Positions 35,421-44,591 of a stretch of 64,000 nt of DNA are shown here, one piece after another; position 1 is the first letter of the stretch, and each line of letters starts with the position of its first letter. A program made the position numbers and the translations under genes. This DNA comes from an uncultured bacterium (GTDB lineage: Bacteria; Bacillota; Clostridia; Lachnospirales; Lachnospiraceae). Below the pieces are notes generated by a model, which saw only the letters and a program-made list of their open reading frames with translations, did not search any database and was not told the DNA's origin. The stretch is from assembly GCA_947073545.1 (NCBI GenBank), contig CAMTMP010000003.1:106773-170772 (forward strand), read 5' to 3'.

Positions 35421-37223
35421 ATGGGCGATTTAAAAAAAGTAAAGGATATGTACGGTAAATTCCGCTTTATTCTGACGACACAACAAAAGGTGTATTTTTG
35501 GATTGTTCTCGTGATGAGCCTGATCGCCGCGCTTTTAGAGATGGTTGGTGTTGCGGTGGTCGTTCCTATTCTGAATATGATGCTTGAAATGGATGAGGCC
35601 CGCACAAAATGGTTTGTGCGGCCATTTATTGAACTGTTTCATTTGGATACCGATCAAAAAATAATCTGGGTTACGTGCATTGTTGTGATTGCTATCTATA
35701 TTTTCAAAAACGTTTATAATATCTTTTTTAACTGGGTATATCTTAAGTATGCCAATAAAGTGCAGAGAGAACTGTCGGTGCGCGTATTGGACGCTTATCT
35801 GAAGCAGGGTTATATTTTCTTTGTAGAGAATAATACGGCGGCGCTCCTGCAGGGAGTCAGAGAGGACGTTTCGGCTGTATATAATATGGTGAAAGCAATT
35901 TTCGCGCTGCTCACGAAAATTTTTACGGCGGTCTGTATTGCCATTTTTATTTTCGCGCAGTCAAGCGAGATGGCTGTCGTGTTGTGCGGACTGGCGTTTC
36001 TAAGCATTTCGCTGCTGCAGATTTTCTACAGAAAACCGATGAGTGTAAACGGCAAGATACACCGGCAGCTAACGCAGGAATCGTCCAAGATCTCCTTAGA
36101 GGCCATTCAGGGCAACAAAGAGATCCTAGCGATGCAGAAGCAGGATTTCTTTTCAAAATATTATGCGCAGGCGATAGCAAAACGCAACAGAGTAGCCGTC
36201 AAGGTAGAGCTGGGCACCCTTTCACCGGCCTATTTTATCGAGATGATTTGCATTACGGGGCTGATGGCGGCGGTTGCAGTGCAGATGGGTGGGAACGCCG
36301 ACGTGAACGGGCTGATCACACGTCTTTCCACCATTGCCGTCGGTGCGTTTCGCATTCTGCCGGCTCTGGGCGGCATAACCAGCGGCATCAATACGGTTAT
36401 GATGTATACAACGCAGTTTGAAAGGACTTATCAGACCTTGCAGACGGTTAAGAAGCTGGAAGAAAAGGAGAGAGAAAAGGAAAAGAACACACTTCGAACG
36501 GATCGGCAGTATGTTCGGTTTGAAAAGGAGTTGCGCGTGTGTGACGTAACGTTTGGCTACCCGAACGGGGAGGGCAACGTATTAAATCATATCGATCTGA
36601 GAGTAAAGAAAGGGCAGTCCGTTGCGCTGATCGGACCGTCCGGTGCGGGGAAGACGACACTGGCGGATATCCTGCTTGGGCTTCTCAAACCGTCGGAGGG
36701 TAAGGTGATGATGGATGGGACGGATATCGAGGAGCTGGGAAATAACTGGGGCAGGATTGTGGGATATGTGCCGCAGACGATGTACCTGATCGACGATACG
36801 ATCAAATACAATATTGCCTTTGGAGAAGCGGAACAGGATATAGACGAGGGACGTATATGGGAATCGCTGCGGGTGGCACAACTGGATACCTATATCAGAG
36901 GTCTGAAAGACGGCATTAACACGAACGTCGGAGAGCTGGGCATCCGCTTTTCCGGAGGACAGAGGCAAAGACTGGCCATCGCGAGAGCGCTGTACCGTAA
37001 TCCTGATATTTTGATTCTGGATGAGGCGACAGCCGCTTTGGATAATGAGACGGAAGCCGAAGTGATGAAAGCGATAGAGGCGCTTCAGGGATATAAAACA
37101 TTGATCATTGTAGCGCACAGACTGACAACCGTCAGGAAGTGTGACATGATTTATGAAGTGAAAGATGGCGCTGTGGTTGAGAAAAACAAAGAGGATATCG
37201 CGTGGTTTGGGGACCAGGCATGA
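35421..37223 (+). CDS. ABC transporter, fused permease-ATPase (PglK/MsbA-like), second copy
   Basis: 600 residues. Six membrane helices in the first ~320 residues, then the ATPase domain: Walker A GPSGAGKTT (~410), signature FSGGQRQRLAIARAL, Walker B ILILDEATAALD, AHRLTT. The sequence is clearly paralogous to the transporter at 12365-14179 but not a recent copy. Two flippases in one locus may serve two different lipid-linked oligosaccharides or a teichoic-acid-like polymer plus capsule (inference). TGAGGAG lies just before the ATG. Confidence 0.85.
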   Translation: MGDLKKVKDMYGKFRFILTTQQKVYFWIVLVMSLIAALLEMVGVAVVVPILNMMLEMDEARTKWFVRPFIELFHLDTDQKIIWVTCIVVIAIYIFKNVYNIFFNWVYLKYANKVQRELSVRVLDAYLKQGYIFFVENNTAALLQGVREDVSAVYNMVKAIFALLTKIFTAVCIAIFIFAQSSEMAVVLCGLAFLSISLLQIFYRKPMSVNGKIHRQLTQESSKISLEAIQGNKEILAMQKQDFFSKYYAQAIAKRNRVAVKVELGTLSPAYFIEMICITGLMAAVAVQMGGNADVNGLITRLSTIAVGAFRILPALGGITSGINTVMMYTTQFERTYQTLQTVKKLEEKEREKEKNTLRTDRQYVRFEKELRVCDVTFGYPNGEGNVLNHIDLRVKKGQSVALIGPSGAGKTTLADILLGLLKPSEGKVMMDGTDIEELGNNWGRIVGYVPQTMYLIDDTIKYNIAFGEAEQDIDEGRIWESLRVAQLDTYIRGLKDGINTNVGELGIRFSGGQRQRLAIARALYRNPDILILDEATAALDNETEAEVMKAIEALQGYKTLIIVAHRLTTVRKCDMIYEVKDGAVVEKNKEDIAWFGDQA

Positions 37224-37233
37224 AAGGAATGAA

Positions 37234-38298
37234 ATGAGTGAAAAAGAATTTCATTATGGATTAGCGCTGCTGAGAATATGGATGTGTTTTGAAGTGGTAT
37301 GTTTTCATTTTTTCGGCGCGGATATTGTTTTGAATCCCATTACGAAAATGATCAAAATCTGGGGGAGTATAGCGGTTCCGGTATTTATGATCATGTCGTT
37401 TGCCATGACGGATATTGCAGAGATGGCCCATAGCAGGGAAAAAACGAAGAAACGTTTTTGTAGGCTTTTGGTTCCGCATTTTTTTTGGACGGCTGTTTAT
37501 TATTTGATCTATCTGCTGCTTGACAAGACAAAAGGACTGAAGCTGGAGCACGGTTTCACGGATGCTCTTTGGCAGTTGTTTTTTTTCCATTCGATCAATG
37601 AGACTTTATGGTTCCAATTTGATCTGATCGTTATGACGGTGTTGTTTTTGGCGGTCTTTAGACTGAACAAAAGGGCCGCATTAGCGGTGAGCTTGTTTTT
37701 GGCGTATTTAGCCGTTGCATTACAGTATTTTGGAATAAACGGCAGTTTATTTCGGGATGTAAGCTGGCCGAAAACGATTTGCGGTACTTATTTTTCAAAG
37801 AGTTATGTCATATATCCTATTGGAAGATTTACGGAAATGGTTCCTTATGCCGTGATCGGAATTTTTATGGGGAACTACAAAATATTTAATAAATTAAAGG
37901 ATAGAAAAATAGAAACCTGTATCGGTTCGGCTTTGGCTGTACTGCTTGTTCATAAAGGGAATCTGTTCAACACGCTAGACTATACCGGGTGGGGCTGTCA
38001 AGGGTTGTACAGAGTTGCCATGGGCTTTTTCACGGTTATGTTTTTTGTGGGCGTTCCGTCTGCCATCATTCCCAATGTGGCAAAAAAGATGATTGCAAGC
38101 GTCTCAAAGTATACTATGGCAATTTATTTTATGCATCGCCTTATTGCGACGATTCTCTACAAGACAAGCCTAGCTTCCGTGCTGCACATGTCGGAGGGAA
38201 GTATTTATGACTGCCTGATCATATTTGCGATTTCTTTGGCGGTGGCGCTGGGCGCTGGCAGGATTCCGATCAAATGGGTTAAAATGTCAATGTCTTAG
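37234..38298 (+). CDS. Acyltransferase-3 family membrane protein
   Basis: 354 residues from ATG 37234 (AAAGGA upstream); the open frame extends back into the ABC gene without family sequence. About ten membrane helices. GLALLRIWMCFEVVCFHFF carries the conserved R and H of OafA/acyltransferase-3 proteins in the first helix. These proteins move acetyl or other acyl groups onto extracytoplasmic glycans. The substrate here is presumably the growing repeat unit or polymer. Confidence 0.75.
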   Translation: MSEKEFHYGLALLRIWMCFEVVCFHFFGADIVLNPITKMIKIWGSIAVPVFMIMSFAMTDIAEMAHSREKTKKRFCRLLVPHFFWTAVYYLIYLLLDKTKGLKLEHGFTDALWQLFFFHSINETLWFQFDLIVMTVLFLAVFRLNKRAALAVSLFLAYLAVALQYFGINGSLFRDVSWPKTICGTYFSKSYVIYPIGRFTEMVPYAVIGIFMGNYKIFNKLKDRKIETCIGSALAVLLVHKGNLFNTLDYTGWGCQGLYRVAMGFFTVMFFVGVPSAIIPNVAKKMIASVSKYTMAIYFMHRLIATILYKTSLASVLHMSEGSIYDCLIIFAISLAVALGAGRIPIKWVKMSMS

Positions 38299-38338
38299 AA
38301 CATATTATAAATTTTAAAGAAAGTGCAGAGGGATCAAG

Positions 38339-39958
38339 ATGGAAAAGAGTGCCGCACAGTCGGATTGGAGAGGTAAACTGGCAGGAACATTTGCGAAGGT
38401 TCGAAAAAACGTGAATGAGAGTATTAAATTATATGTGGTGCCATACAAATGGGAATACCTGATTGGCGGAATATTTACGCTCATCATCATTTTCTCGGCG
38501 ATGTACTTTGACTTTTTCGCCACATTCAGGGACGGCATCAACTTCTGGTACGCGCTTTTTGAGGGACATCCGCTGTCATACTATTCCTATGCAGCGGCGA
38601 TTCCGGGGGCAACACCCAACCGGGAGATTGTTTGTGGCGCGGCATATGATTTTACGATTTACGCCTTTTTTGCGGTATGGAATTTCCCGGCGTGGCTGTA
38701 TGAACGGATATCCGGGAATTATGCGGAATCATCTCTGGTATGTATGATGTGGGCGAAACTGATGCTTCCCGTGATCGCCATTGTGATTGCCAGAGGCATG
38801 AAAAAAATACTGGAATTCATCACAGGCAATGACAGGGATACGGCGGCGATGATTTATGCCTACAGCTTTTCGGGCATTCTTATGATGGCGGCATACTCGG
38901 TCGGCCAGTATGATATTATCGAAGTTCTGTTTGCCGTGTATGGTGTATATTACTTTCTGGAAGGGGATTACAAAAGGTTCTATCTGTACTTCGGGGCGGC
39001 GATCACCTGCAAATATTTTGCGGTGTTTCTCTTTGTCTGTCTGGTACTTCTGCATGAGAAGCGGATTTTGTATATAATCAGGAATCTGGCAGCCGGGTGT
39101 TATCTGGTGATAATAGAGAAATTCCTGTTCAGTTTCGGAAAGAGCTATGCCTCGCTTCATCCGACCATAGAGAAGGTACACACCGGGGGCAGCGAGGGTG
39201 TGGTGGGGACACTGCTTTTGTCGTCGCGGGTACAGTATTTGTTCCATTTAAAGGCGCCTATGGGAGTGGACAGCATGTCTGTTTTCGTATTTCTGCTTGC
39301 CTTGATATGGGTTTACTGCTATCTGCAGAAGAGGGAGGAGACATACAGTTTTTATTACAAAGTGATATATATCGCTTTCTGCATCAATGCGGTATTTATT
39401 CTCTATACTGCTTCGACGCCTTATTGGGCGATTGTGATGGTTCCGTATATGATCCTGATGATTTACTGCAGAACCGGGAACAGGAAGTTAAATATATCGC
39501 TGGAACTCATTGGCGTCGGGAGCTTTCTGGTATGGCATTTTGCCAGAGAGCCTTATCTGTTTTACAGTGAGAACTGCGAAGGCATGCTGCTGTACTACCT
39601 GCTCGGAAAACCTTATTTCTACAGGAGAGGACTGACTGCCGTCATGGCAAGACTGATAGAGGAGGGCGGTGTTCTGGCAACGCCGATCAATATGCTGCGC
39701 TCTGTCTTTTATGCATGTATGCTGGTGCTTTTGATTATCAATTTCCCGGCATTTAACAAGCAGGAGAATGACTTTGCCCACAGTCAGGAGGAGGCAGGCA
39801 TGAGGGGGCTCCTGGCGTTCAGAACGCTGTGCATGGTAGGGGTACTGCTGCTTCCGCTTGTCGGATATGTGGTTCAGGTAGTGTTTGGCGAGTACTTTGG
39901 AAGCCTGCAGACAGAGAACCAGCTTTTGATTGATATACTGCCGCATCTGGTCAACTGA
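38339..39958 (+). CDS. Polytopic membrane protein, probable GT-C glycosyltransferase
   Basis: 539 residues, about eleven hydrophobic segments, starting with a charged cytoplasmic tail of ~45 residues. The first extracellular loop (FDFFATFRDGINFWYALFEGHPLSYYSYA) contains the acidic residues usual for GT-C folds (compare mannosyltransferases of the PIG/DUF2029 kind). GPIKxxxP-like signatures are not present. AAAGGTTC-type repeats are absent. It precedes another, larger GT-C-like protein by 37 bases. Function is inferred from topology and context only. Confidence 0.55.
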   Translation: MEKSAAQSDWRGKLAGTFAKVRKNVNESIKLYVVPYKWEYLIGGIFTLIIIFSAMYFDFFATFRDGINFWYALFEGHPLSYYSYAAAIPGATPNREIVCGAAYDFTIYAFFAVWNFPAWLYERISGNYAESSLVCMMWAKLMLPVIAIVIARGMKKILEFITGNDRDTAAMIYAYSFSGILMMAAYSVGQYDIIEVLFAVYGVYYFLEGDYKRFYLYFGAAITCKYFAVFLFVCLVLLHEKRILYIIRNLAAGCYLVIIEKFLFSFGKSYASLHPTIEKVHTGGSEGVVGTLLLSSRVQYLFHLKAPMGVDSMSVFVFLLALIWVYCYLQKREETYSFYYKVIYIAFCINAVFILYTASTPYWAIVMVPYMILMIYCRTGNRKLNISLELIGVGSFLVWHFAREPYLFYSENCEGMLLYYLLGKPYFYRRGLTAVMARLIEEGGVLATPINMLRSVFYACMLVLLIINFPAFNKQENDFAHSQEEAGMRGLLAFRTLCMVGVLLLPLVGYVVQVVFGEYFGSLQTENQLLIDILPHLVN

Positions 39959-39995
39959 TATATGAATAGAATTACGTGAAGGAGGAAAGAAAAAC

Positions 39996-42371
39996 ATGGA
40001 TGACAAGAAGAAGCAATTTTTGAGGGGGGTATTTCTAAACGTAATATTGCTCGTGATCGGAGCCTTCTTTATTCTTCGCAGGAATCAAAGTGACATTATA
40101 TTGCATGATATTCCTCTGTATACTGCGGAAGGTGAATATACGGAGGGACTGAAAAATACTTTCAACACGGACTATCCGGAGGCGTTTTACTATTTTGTCG
40201 CTGAGACGGGTTCTTTAGAAACGGGTATTTATGATATAACGGTAGATTATGCTGCGCCTCTTTATCATGACCACTATACAATTACCTGTGAATATGAGAA
40301 GGACGGCGGATACTATCCGGCAGTCTATGCAGAGCCGCATACCCTGCGTTCGATGAGTGAAAGCCTGACTTATCGTATCTGGGTAAACAGCAGATTGGAC
40401 AATTTGAAGGTAAAGATAAACTGCGGCAGTAAAACCGGCGATGTTTTTGACCTTTGGCAAGGCAGCGCATTCTACGTGGATAAAATAGAGATTGCCAGAG
40501 ATTACAGACGGACCGTACTGTATAAAGGATTACGGTTTTTGCTGTTGCTGATTTTGATTGACGGGAGCCTGCTGATCTATTGGAACAGAAAACGGGTCGG
40601 CGAAAAACTGTGTGGCAATTTTTACGTGTTGCTGGGTCTTGCTTGTGTTTTTATGGTCAGTTCCTTGAGCGTTTTCGGGAAATTTTCGGTAGGGCATCAT
40701 GATATTCCCTTTCACTATTCGAGGATTATCGGACTGGCAGAGGGGCTGTCAAGCGGCGCTTTCCCGGTGAAGATACAGCCGGGATGGCTGTGGGGGTACG
40801 GGTATGCGGCTTCTGTATGTTACGGAGATCTTTTTCTGTATATTCCGGCCGTACTATATATAATGGGCGTACCGATCATACATACCTATAAAGTTTATAT
40901 TTTGCTGTGTAATGCGGGAACACTGCTTATCGCTTATTTCTGCTATCAGAAAATAAGCGGAAATAAATATGTGGGGGTTGCATGTACCGCATTGTATTGT
41001 TTTTCGATTACACGGCTTTTGAATATTTATCTTCGTACCGCAGTCGGCGAATACACGGCATTCATGTTTCTGCCGCTGGTTTTGCTTGGTGTTCGTCAAA
41101 TTTATCTGGAAGAGGAAAAAACTTTTAAAAGCGGCGGGCTGTTTTTGTGTGTGGGTATGACGGGAGTCATTCAGTCGCATGTCATCAGTACGGAGATGAC
41201 TTGCATTTTTATAGGCCTGTCGGTTTTGTTGACGATACACAGGATGTCGGGACGAATCTTTGCAATGCTGGTAAAGAGCGCGCTGGCTGCGCTTTGTCTG
41301 AATCTTGGATTTTTGCTGCCGCTTCTCGACTATTCAACAGATGCGTTGAAGGTGTTTGCAAAAAGATCGTCGTATGGGATTCAACAGGCCGGGTTGAGCC
41401 TGTATGAACTCTTTTCAGTCAACAGTACCGGAATGGGAGAATGGAAGGATGCGCTGGTAGGTCTGGAGGGAAGGATACCGGAATCACTGGGGATTGCGGT
41501 GCTGATCGTACTGTTACTTACGGTTATGGTGGCTGCCAAATGCCGGGAATGGGAACCGGCGGCAAAAAAGGAATTTTTTCTGTCGATTGTCCTGAGCGGT
41601 ATCGCCCTGTGGATGACAACCTATTACTTCCCGTATAACAGGCTGGCGGCCGTGCCGGGATTAAGAAGTATTTTTGCAAGTATGCAGTTCCCATGGCGGT
41701 TTTTGAGTGTTGCGGCACCTCTGTTGACGTATATGGCCGGTCTTGCGCTGGTGAAGGCAGGGCAAATGCTTGGAAAGCAGAAGATGTACGGTATATTGAT
41801 CCTGATTTGTGCGGTTGGCGCATTTCAGGCTTTGTACTGCATGGATATGCTCAATCGGACAGAAGATATGAATCAGGTGTATTATGATTATCGTGATAAC
41901 AGGAGCCATTCATGGATTGCGTCAGGTGGGGAATATTTACTGACAGGTACCAACACTTATCAGACCGGGTTCGAACAGGATGTAGTCGGTGAAAATGTTC
42001 AGCTGGGAGTTTCCGAGAGGAAAGGCACCCAAATACAAGTAGCCTGTAAGGCAGAAGAAAATGCACGAGTGATTTTTCCCTTATTTGCCTATAAGTACTA
42101 TCAATGTATGGATGTGCAGACGGGGGAAAGATTTCCGGTTATGCGGGGCAGTAACAACAGGATCGAGGTGGAACTGCCCGACAATTACCAGGGGACTTTA
42201 AAGGTCTGCTTTGTGGAGCCGTGGTATTGGAGAGCGGCCGAGATCGTGTCATTGATTACGCTTGTATGGCTCATCGTTTATATCTGGCGTGGAAAGGAGA
42301 ATAATAAGAAGCTGGAAAAGAGTCATTTATTGAACTCGTTGCACCTAAAAAGGAAATATGATATTATATGA
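39996..42371 (+). CDS. Large GT-C/YfhO-like membrane protein (PTPS-related type)
   Basis: 791 residues. One N-terminal helix (~10-27), an extracytoplasmic beta-rich region (~35-170), then about eleven helices and a C-terminal extracytoplasmic domain (~625-755) closed by a last helix. GHHDIPFHYSRIIGLAEGLSSGAFPVKIQPGWLWGYGYA is the loop found in 6-pyruvoyl-tetrahydropterin-synthase-related/YfhO-like glycosyltransferases, where the Asp is catalytic. YfhO decorates lipoteichoic acid in other Firmicutes. AAGGAGGAAAG gives a strong ribosome site. The stop overlaps the next gene by 14 bases. Confidence 0.65.
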   Translation: MDDKKKQFLRGVFLNVILLVIGAFFILRRNQSDIILHDIPLYTAEGEYTEGLKNTFNTDYPEAFYYFVAETGSLETGIYDITVDYAAPLYHDHYTITCEYEKDGGYYPAVYAEPHTLRSMSESLTYRIWVNSRLDNLKVKINCGSKTGDVFDLWQGSAFYVDKIEIARDYRRTVLYKGLRFLLLLILIDGSLLIYWNRKRVGEKLCGNFYVLLGLACVFMVSSLSVFGKFSVGHHDIPFHYSRIIGLAEGLSSGAFPVKIQPGWLWGYGYAASVCYGDLFLYIPAVLYIMGVPIIHTYKVYILLCNAGTLLIAYFCYQKISGNKYVGVACTALYCFSITRLLNIYLRTAVGEYTAFMFLPLVLLGVRQIYLEEEKTFKSGGLFLCVGMTGVIQSHVISTEMTCIFIGLSVLLTIHRMSGRIFAMLVKSALAALCLNLGFLLPLLDYSTDALKVFAKRSSYGIQQAGLSLYELFSVNSTGMGEWKDALVGLEGRIPESLGIAVLIVLLLTVMVAAKCREWEPAAKKEFFLSIVLSGIALWMTTYYFPYNRLAAVPGLRSIFASMQFPWRFLSVAAPLLTYMAGLALVKAGQMLGKQKMYGILILICAVGAFQALYCMDMLNRTEDMNQVYYDYRDNRSHSWIASGGEYLLTGTNTYQTGFEQDVVGENVQLGVSERKGTQIQVACKAEENARVIFPLFAYKYYQCMDVQTGERFPVMRGSNNRIEVELPDNYQGTLKVCFVEPWYWRAAEIVSLITLVWLIVYIWRGKENNKKLEKSHLLNSLHLKRKYDII

Positions 42372-42804
42372 TAAAATGCAACAGTATATTGACGCCAGAA
42401 AGCAGCAGGATTGCTTGTTCGTCTGTGAAAAAATTTTGCATCAGATGGTTATGGATTACTTCGCAGATGTTTATCGTCTGAAAGAGTTTCACAAGATTGA
42501 GAATATTAATATGACGAAGATCGTGGCGTATGAAGTGTACTGGATTGTGAGGCGAAAACCGATTCAGGTTAGGGATAATGAGTCTGCATCTTCCAAAATG
42601 TTTGCCAATGAGGGGTTTGCAACGACTTTTATTGCACATGAATATTTAGTGCCGGAAGAGAGGGAGCCGCTACGCCCTGAAAAGGAAGAGGCATTTTTTA
42701 AATATTTGCGGCATGTTAATTATCACTTAAAGTATAGATGTTTGGATAAACAGTGTTTGGAAATAATGTTGTATTCCTTTGAAACCGGGAAATATATAAC
42801 GTAA
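42358..42804 (+). CDS. Hypothetical small protein
   Basis: 148 residues, not recognised. No membrane segment; helical N-terminus (MQQYIDARKQQDCLFVCEKILHQMVMDYFADVYRLKEFHKIENI), a conserved-looking middle with YWIVRRKPIQV, and a C-terminal LRHVNYHLKYRCLDKQCLEIMLY. Starts inside the preceding gene (overlap of 14 bases, AAAGGAAAT upstream), so it should be translated from the same mRNA. It is the last gene before a terminator-like hairpin, i.e. probably the 3' end of a transcription unit. Function unknown. Confidence 0.6.
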   Translation: MILYDKMQQYIDARKQQDCLFVCEKILHQMVMDYFADVYRLKEFHKIENINMTKIVAYEVYWIVRRKPIQVRDNESASSKMFANEGFATTFIAHEYLVPEEREPLRPEKEEAFFKYLRHVNYHLKYRCLDKQCLEIMLYSFETGKYIT

Positions 42805-42822
42805 TGCCAGATGGATTGAAAG

Positions 42823-42854
42823 AAACTACCTAATCTAGCCATTGGGTAGTTTTT
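42823..42854 (+). terminator. Rho-independent terminator
   Basis: AAACTACC at 42823-42830 pairs with GGTAGTTT at 42845-42852, followed by a T-run (TTTTT to 42854). The 14-base loop is long but the stem is perfect. It lies 18 bases after the hypothetical gene and 41 bases before the next start, so the genes downstream need read-through or a promoter that I could not identify. Confidence 0.65.
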
Positions 42855-42895
42855 GCTATGACAGTGATTTTGGGAACAAGATGCGGGAGAATGAC

Positions 42896-44506
42896 ATGGG
42901 AGATATAAAGCTTCTCGACTGTACCCTGCGGGACGGCGGGTACGTCAATGACTGGAAATTCGGACATGACAATCTTGTCAGTATTTTTGAGAGACTGGTG
43001 GATGCGAATCTGGATATCATCGAGATCGGTTTTCTCGATGAACGGCGGCCTTTTGATATAGACCGGAGCATCATGCCGGACACGGACAGTGTCGAGAAAA
43101 TATACGGAAAGCTTGATCGGAAACAGGCAATGGTGGTCGGCATGATCGACTATGGCACATGCGGTACGGAGCAGATTAAGCCGTGCGCGGAGAGCTTTCT
43201 GGACGGCATCCGCGTGATTTTCAAGAAGCATCTGCGGGAGCCGGCTTTTGCGTTCTGTAAAGAGCTGAAGGAAAAGGGCTATAAGGTATTCGCGCAGCTT
43301 GTGTCAGTGACCAGCTACGATGACGATGAGATGATGGATGCGATAAGACTCGCCAATGAAATCAGGCCTTATGCGCTGTCCATGGTGGACACCTACGGCC
43401 TGATGCACCAGAATAACCTCTTGCATTATTTTCACTTGATGGATAGGCACTTAGATCGAGAAATCGGGTTGGGGTATCACGCGCATAACAATTTCCAGAT
43501 GGGATACGCCAACTGCATCGCTATGCTGAGCAGCAGGATCGAGCGCAGGATGATTGTGGACGGCAGTATCTATGGTATGGGGAAGAGCGCGGGGAATGCG
43601 CCGCTTGAACTGGTGGCTATGTACATGAACAATGTGCTGGGAAAACAGTATCATATCAGCCAGATCCTTGAGGCGGTGGATGCCAACATATCACAGTTTT
43701 ACCGCCCGGCCACATGGGGATATAATATGTTTTATTATATCGCGGCATCCAACGACTGCCATCCCGAATATGTGGCGTATTTGATGAACAAGAGAACGCT
43801 GTCCATCAAGTCGGTCAATGAAATACTGGCAAAGATTCAGGATGAGAAGAAACTTCTGTATGACGGGGAATATATCGAAAAACTTTACGTGGCTTATCAG
43901 ATGAATGAAGTCAACGACGTAGAAGACCGGAAACGGCTTCAACAGGTTTTGCCAGGCAGGGATATTTTGCTGGTCGGACCGGGAGTGACAGTGAAAACAC
44001 AGAGGGAAAGGATTGACCGGCATATAGCGGATCACAAGCCGACGGTTATTTCCATAAATTATGTGCCGGACGGGATAGAACCGGATTATATTTTTCTGAG
44101 TAACGCGAAGCGGTATGTGCAGCTTGCCACACGGCTGAGTCAGGGAAAATATGTGCTCATTGCCACGTCGAACGTGACAGGGACAAATGGCAGCGCCTTT
44201 GATTATGTGTTGAATTTCAGTACGCTGATGGATGCGGAGGCGCGGATTGTGGACAATTCTCTGGTGATGCTTTTGAAGGCATTGAAAAGCGCCGGGTGTA
44301 CGAAGGTAACTTTAGCAGGGTTTGACGGGTATTCCGGTGAAACTTCTAACTATTACAATGTGGAGATGGAATACGACTTTGCCCAAAATATGGCCGAGTA
44401 TCTGAACGAATACACGACGGCGTTTCTGGAGAGCATTCGTGACGATATGGAGGTTATATTTTTGACGGACTCGCGGTATCGCCAGCAGCCGCGCCGGGAT
44501 GCTTAG
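42896..44506 (+). CDS. HMGL-type (DRE-TIM) aldolase fused to an unrecognised Rossmann-like domain, copy 2
   Basis: 536 residues. The barrel domain has DCTLRDGGYVNDWKFG, GYHAHNN (HxH metal ligands) and GMGKSAGNAPLE; the C-terminal domain starts at ~360 (ILLVGPGVTVKTQRERIDRHI, VISINYVPDGIEPDYIFLSNAKR, TKVTLAGFDGY). The layout is the same as at 28484-30085, so the two-domain form is a real family and not an accident. Here the next genes encode a TPP enzyme and an SDR, pointing to a different sugar pathway. ATG 42896 has GGGAGA upstream; the frame opens earlier, overlapping the terminator. Confidence 0.75.
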   Translation: MGDIKLLDCTLRDGGYVNDWKFGHDNLVSIFERLVDANLDIIEIGFLDERRPFDIDRSIMPDTDSVEKIYGKLDRKQAMVVGMIDYGTCGTEQIKPCAESFLDGIRVIFKKHLREPAFAFCKELKEKGYKVFAQLVSVTSYDDDEMMDAIRLANEIRPYALSMVDTYGLMHQNNLLHYFHLMDRHLDREIGLGYHAHNNFQMGYANCIAMLSSRIERRMIVDGSIYGMGKSAGNAPLELVAMYMNNVLGKQYHISQILEAVDANISQFYRPATWGYNMFYYIAASNDCHPEYVAYLMNKRTLSIKSVNEILAKIQDEKKLLYDGEYIEKLYVAYQMNEVNDVEDRKRLQQVLPGRDILLVGPGVTVKTQRERIDRHIADHKPTVISINYVPDGIEPDYIFLSNAKRYVQLATRLSQGKYVLIATSNVTGTNGSAFDYVLNFSTLMDAEARIVDNSLVMLLKALKSAGCTKVTLAGFDGYSGETSNYYNVEMEYDFAQNMAEYLNEYTTAFLESIRDDMEVIFLTDSRYRQQPRRDA

Positions 44507-44591
44507 AAGACTTTAATGTAGCAGAGAAAACTGATGTTTCGGAAAAGCGGACGGAGCTGTGTAAAATACGGAAAACAGGGAGAAGATTGTG

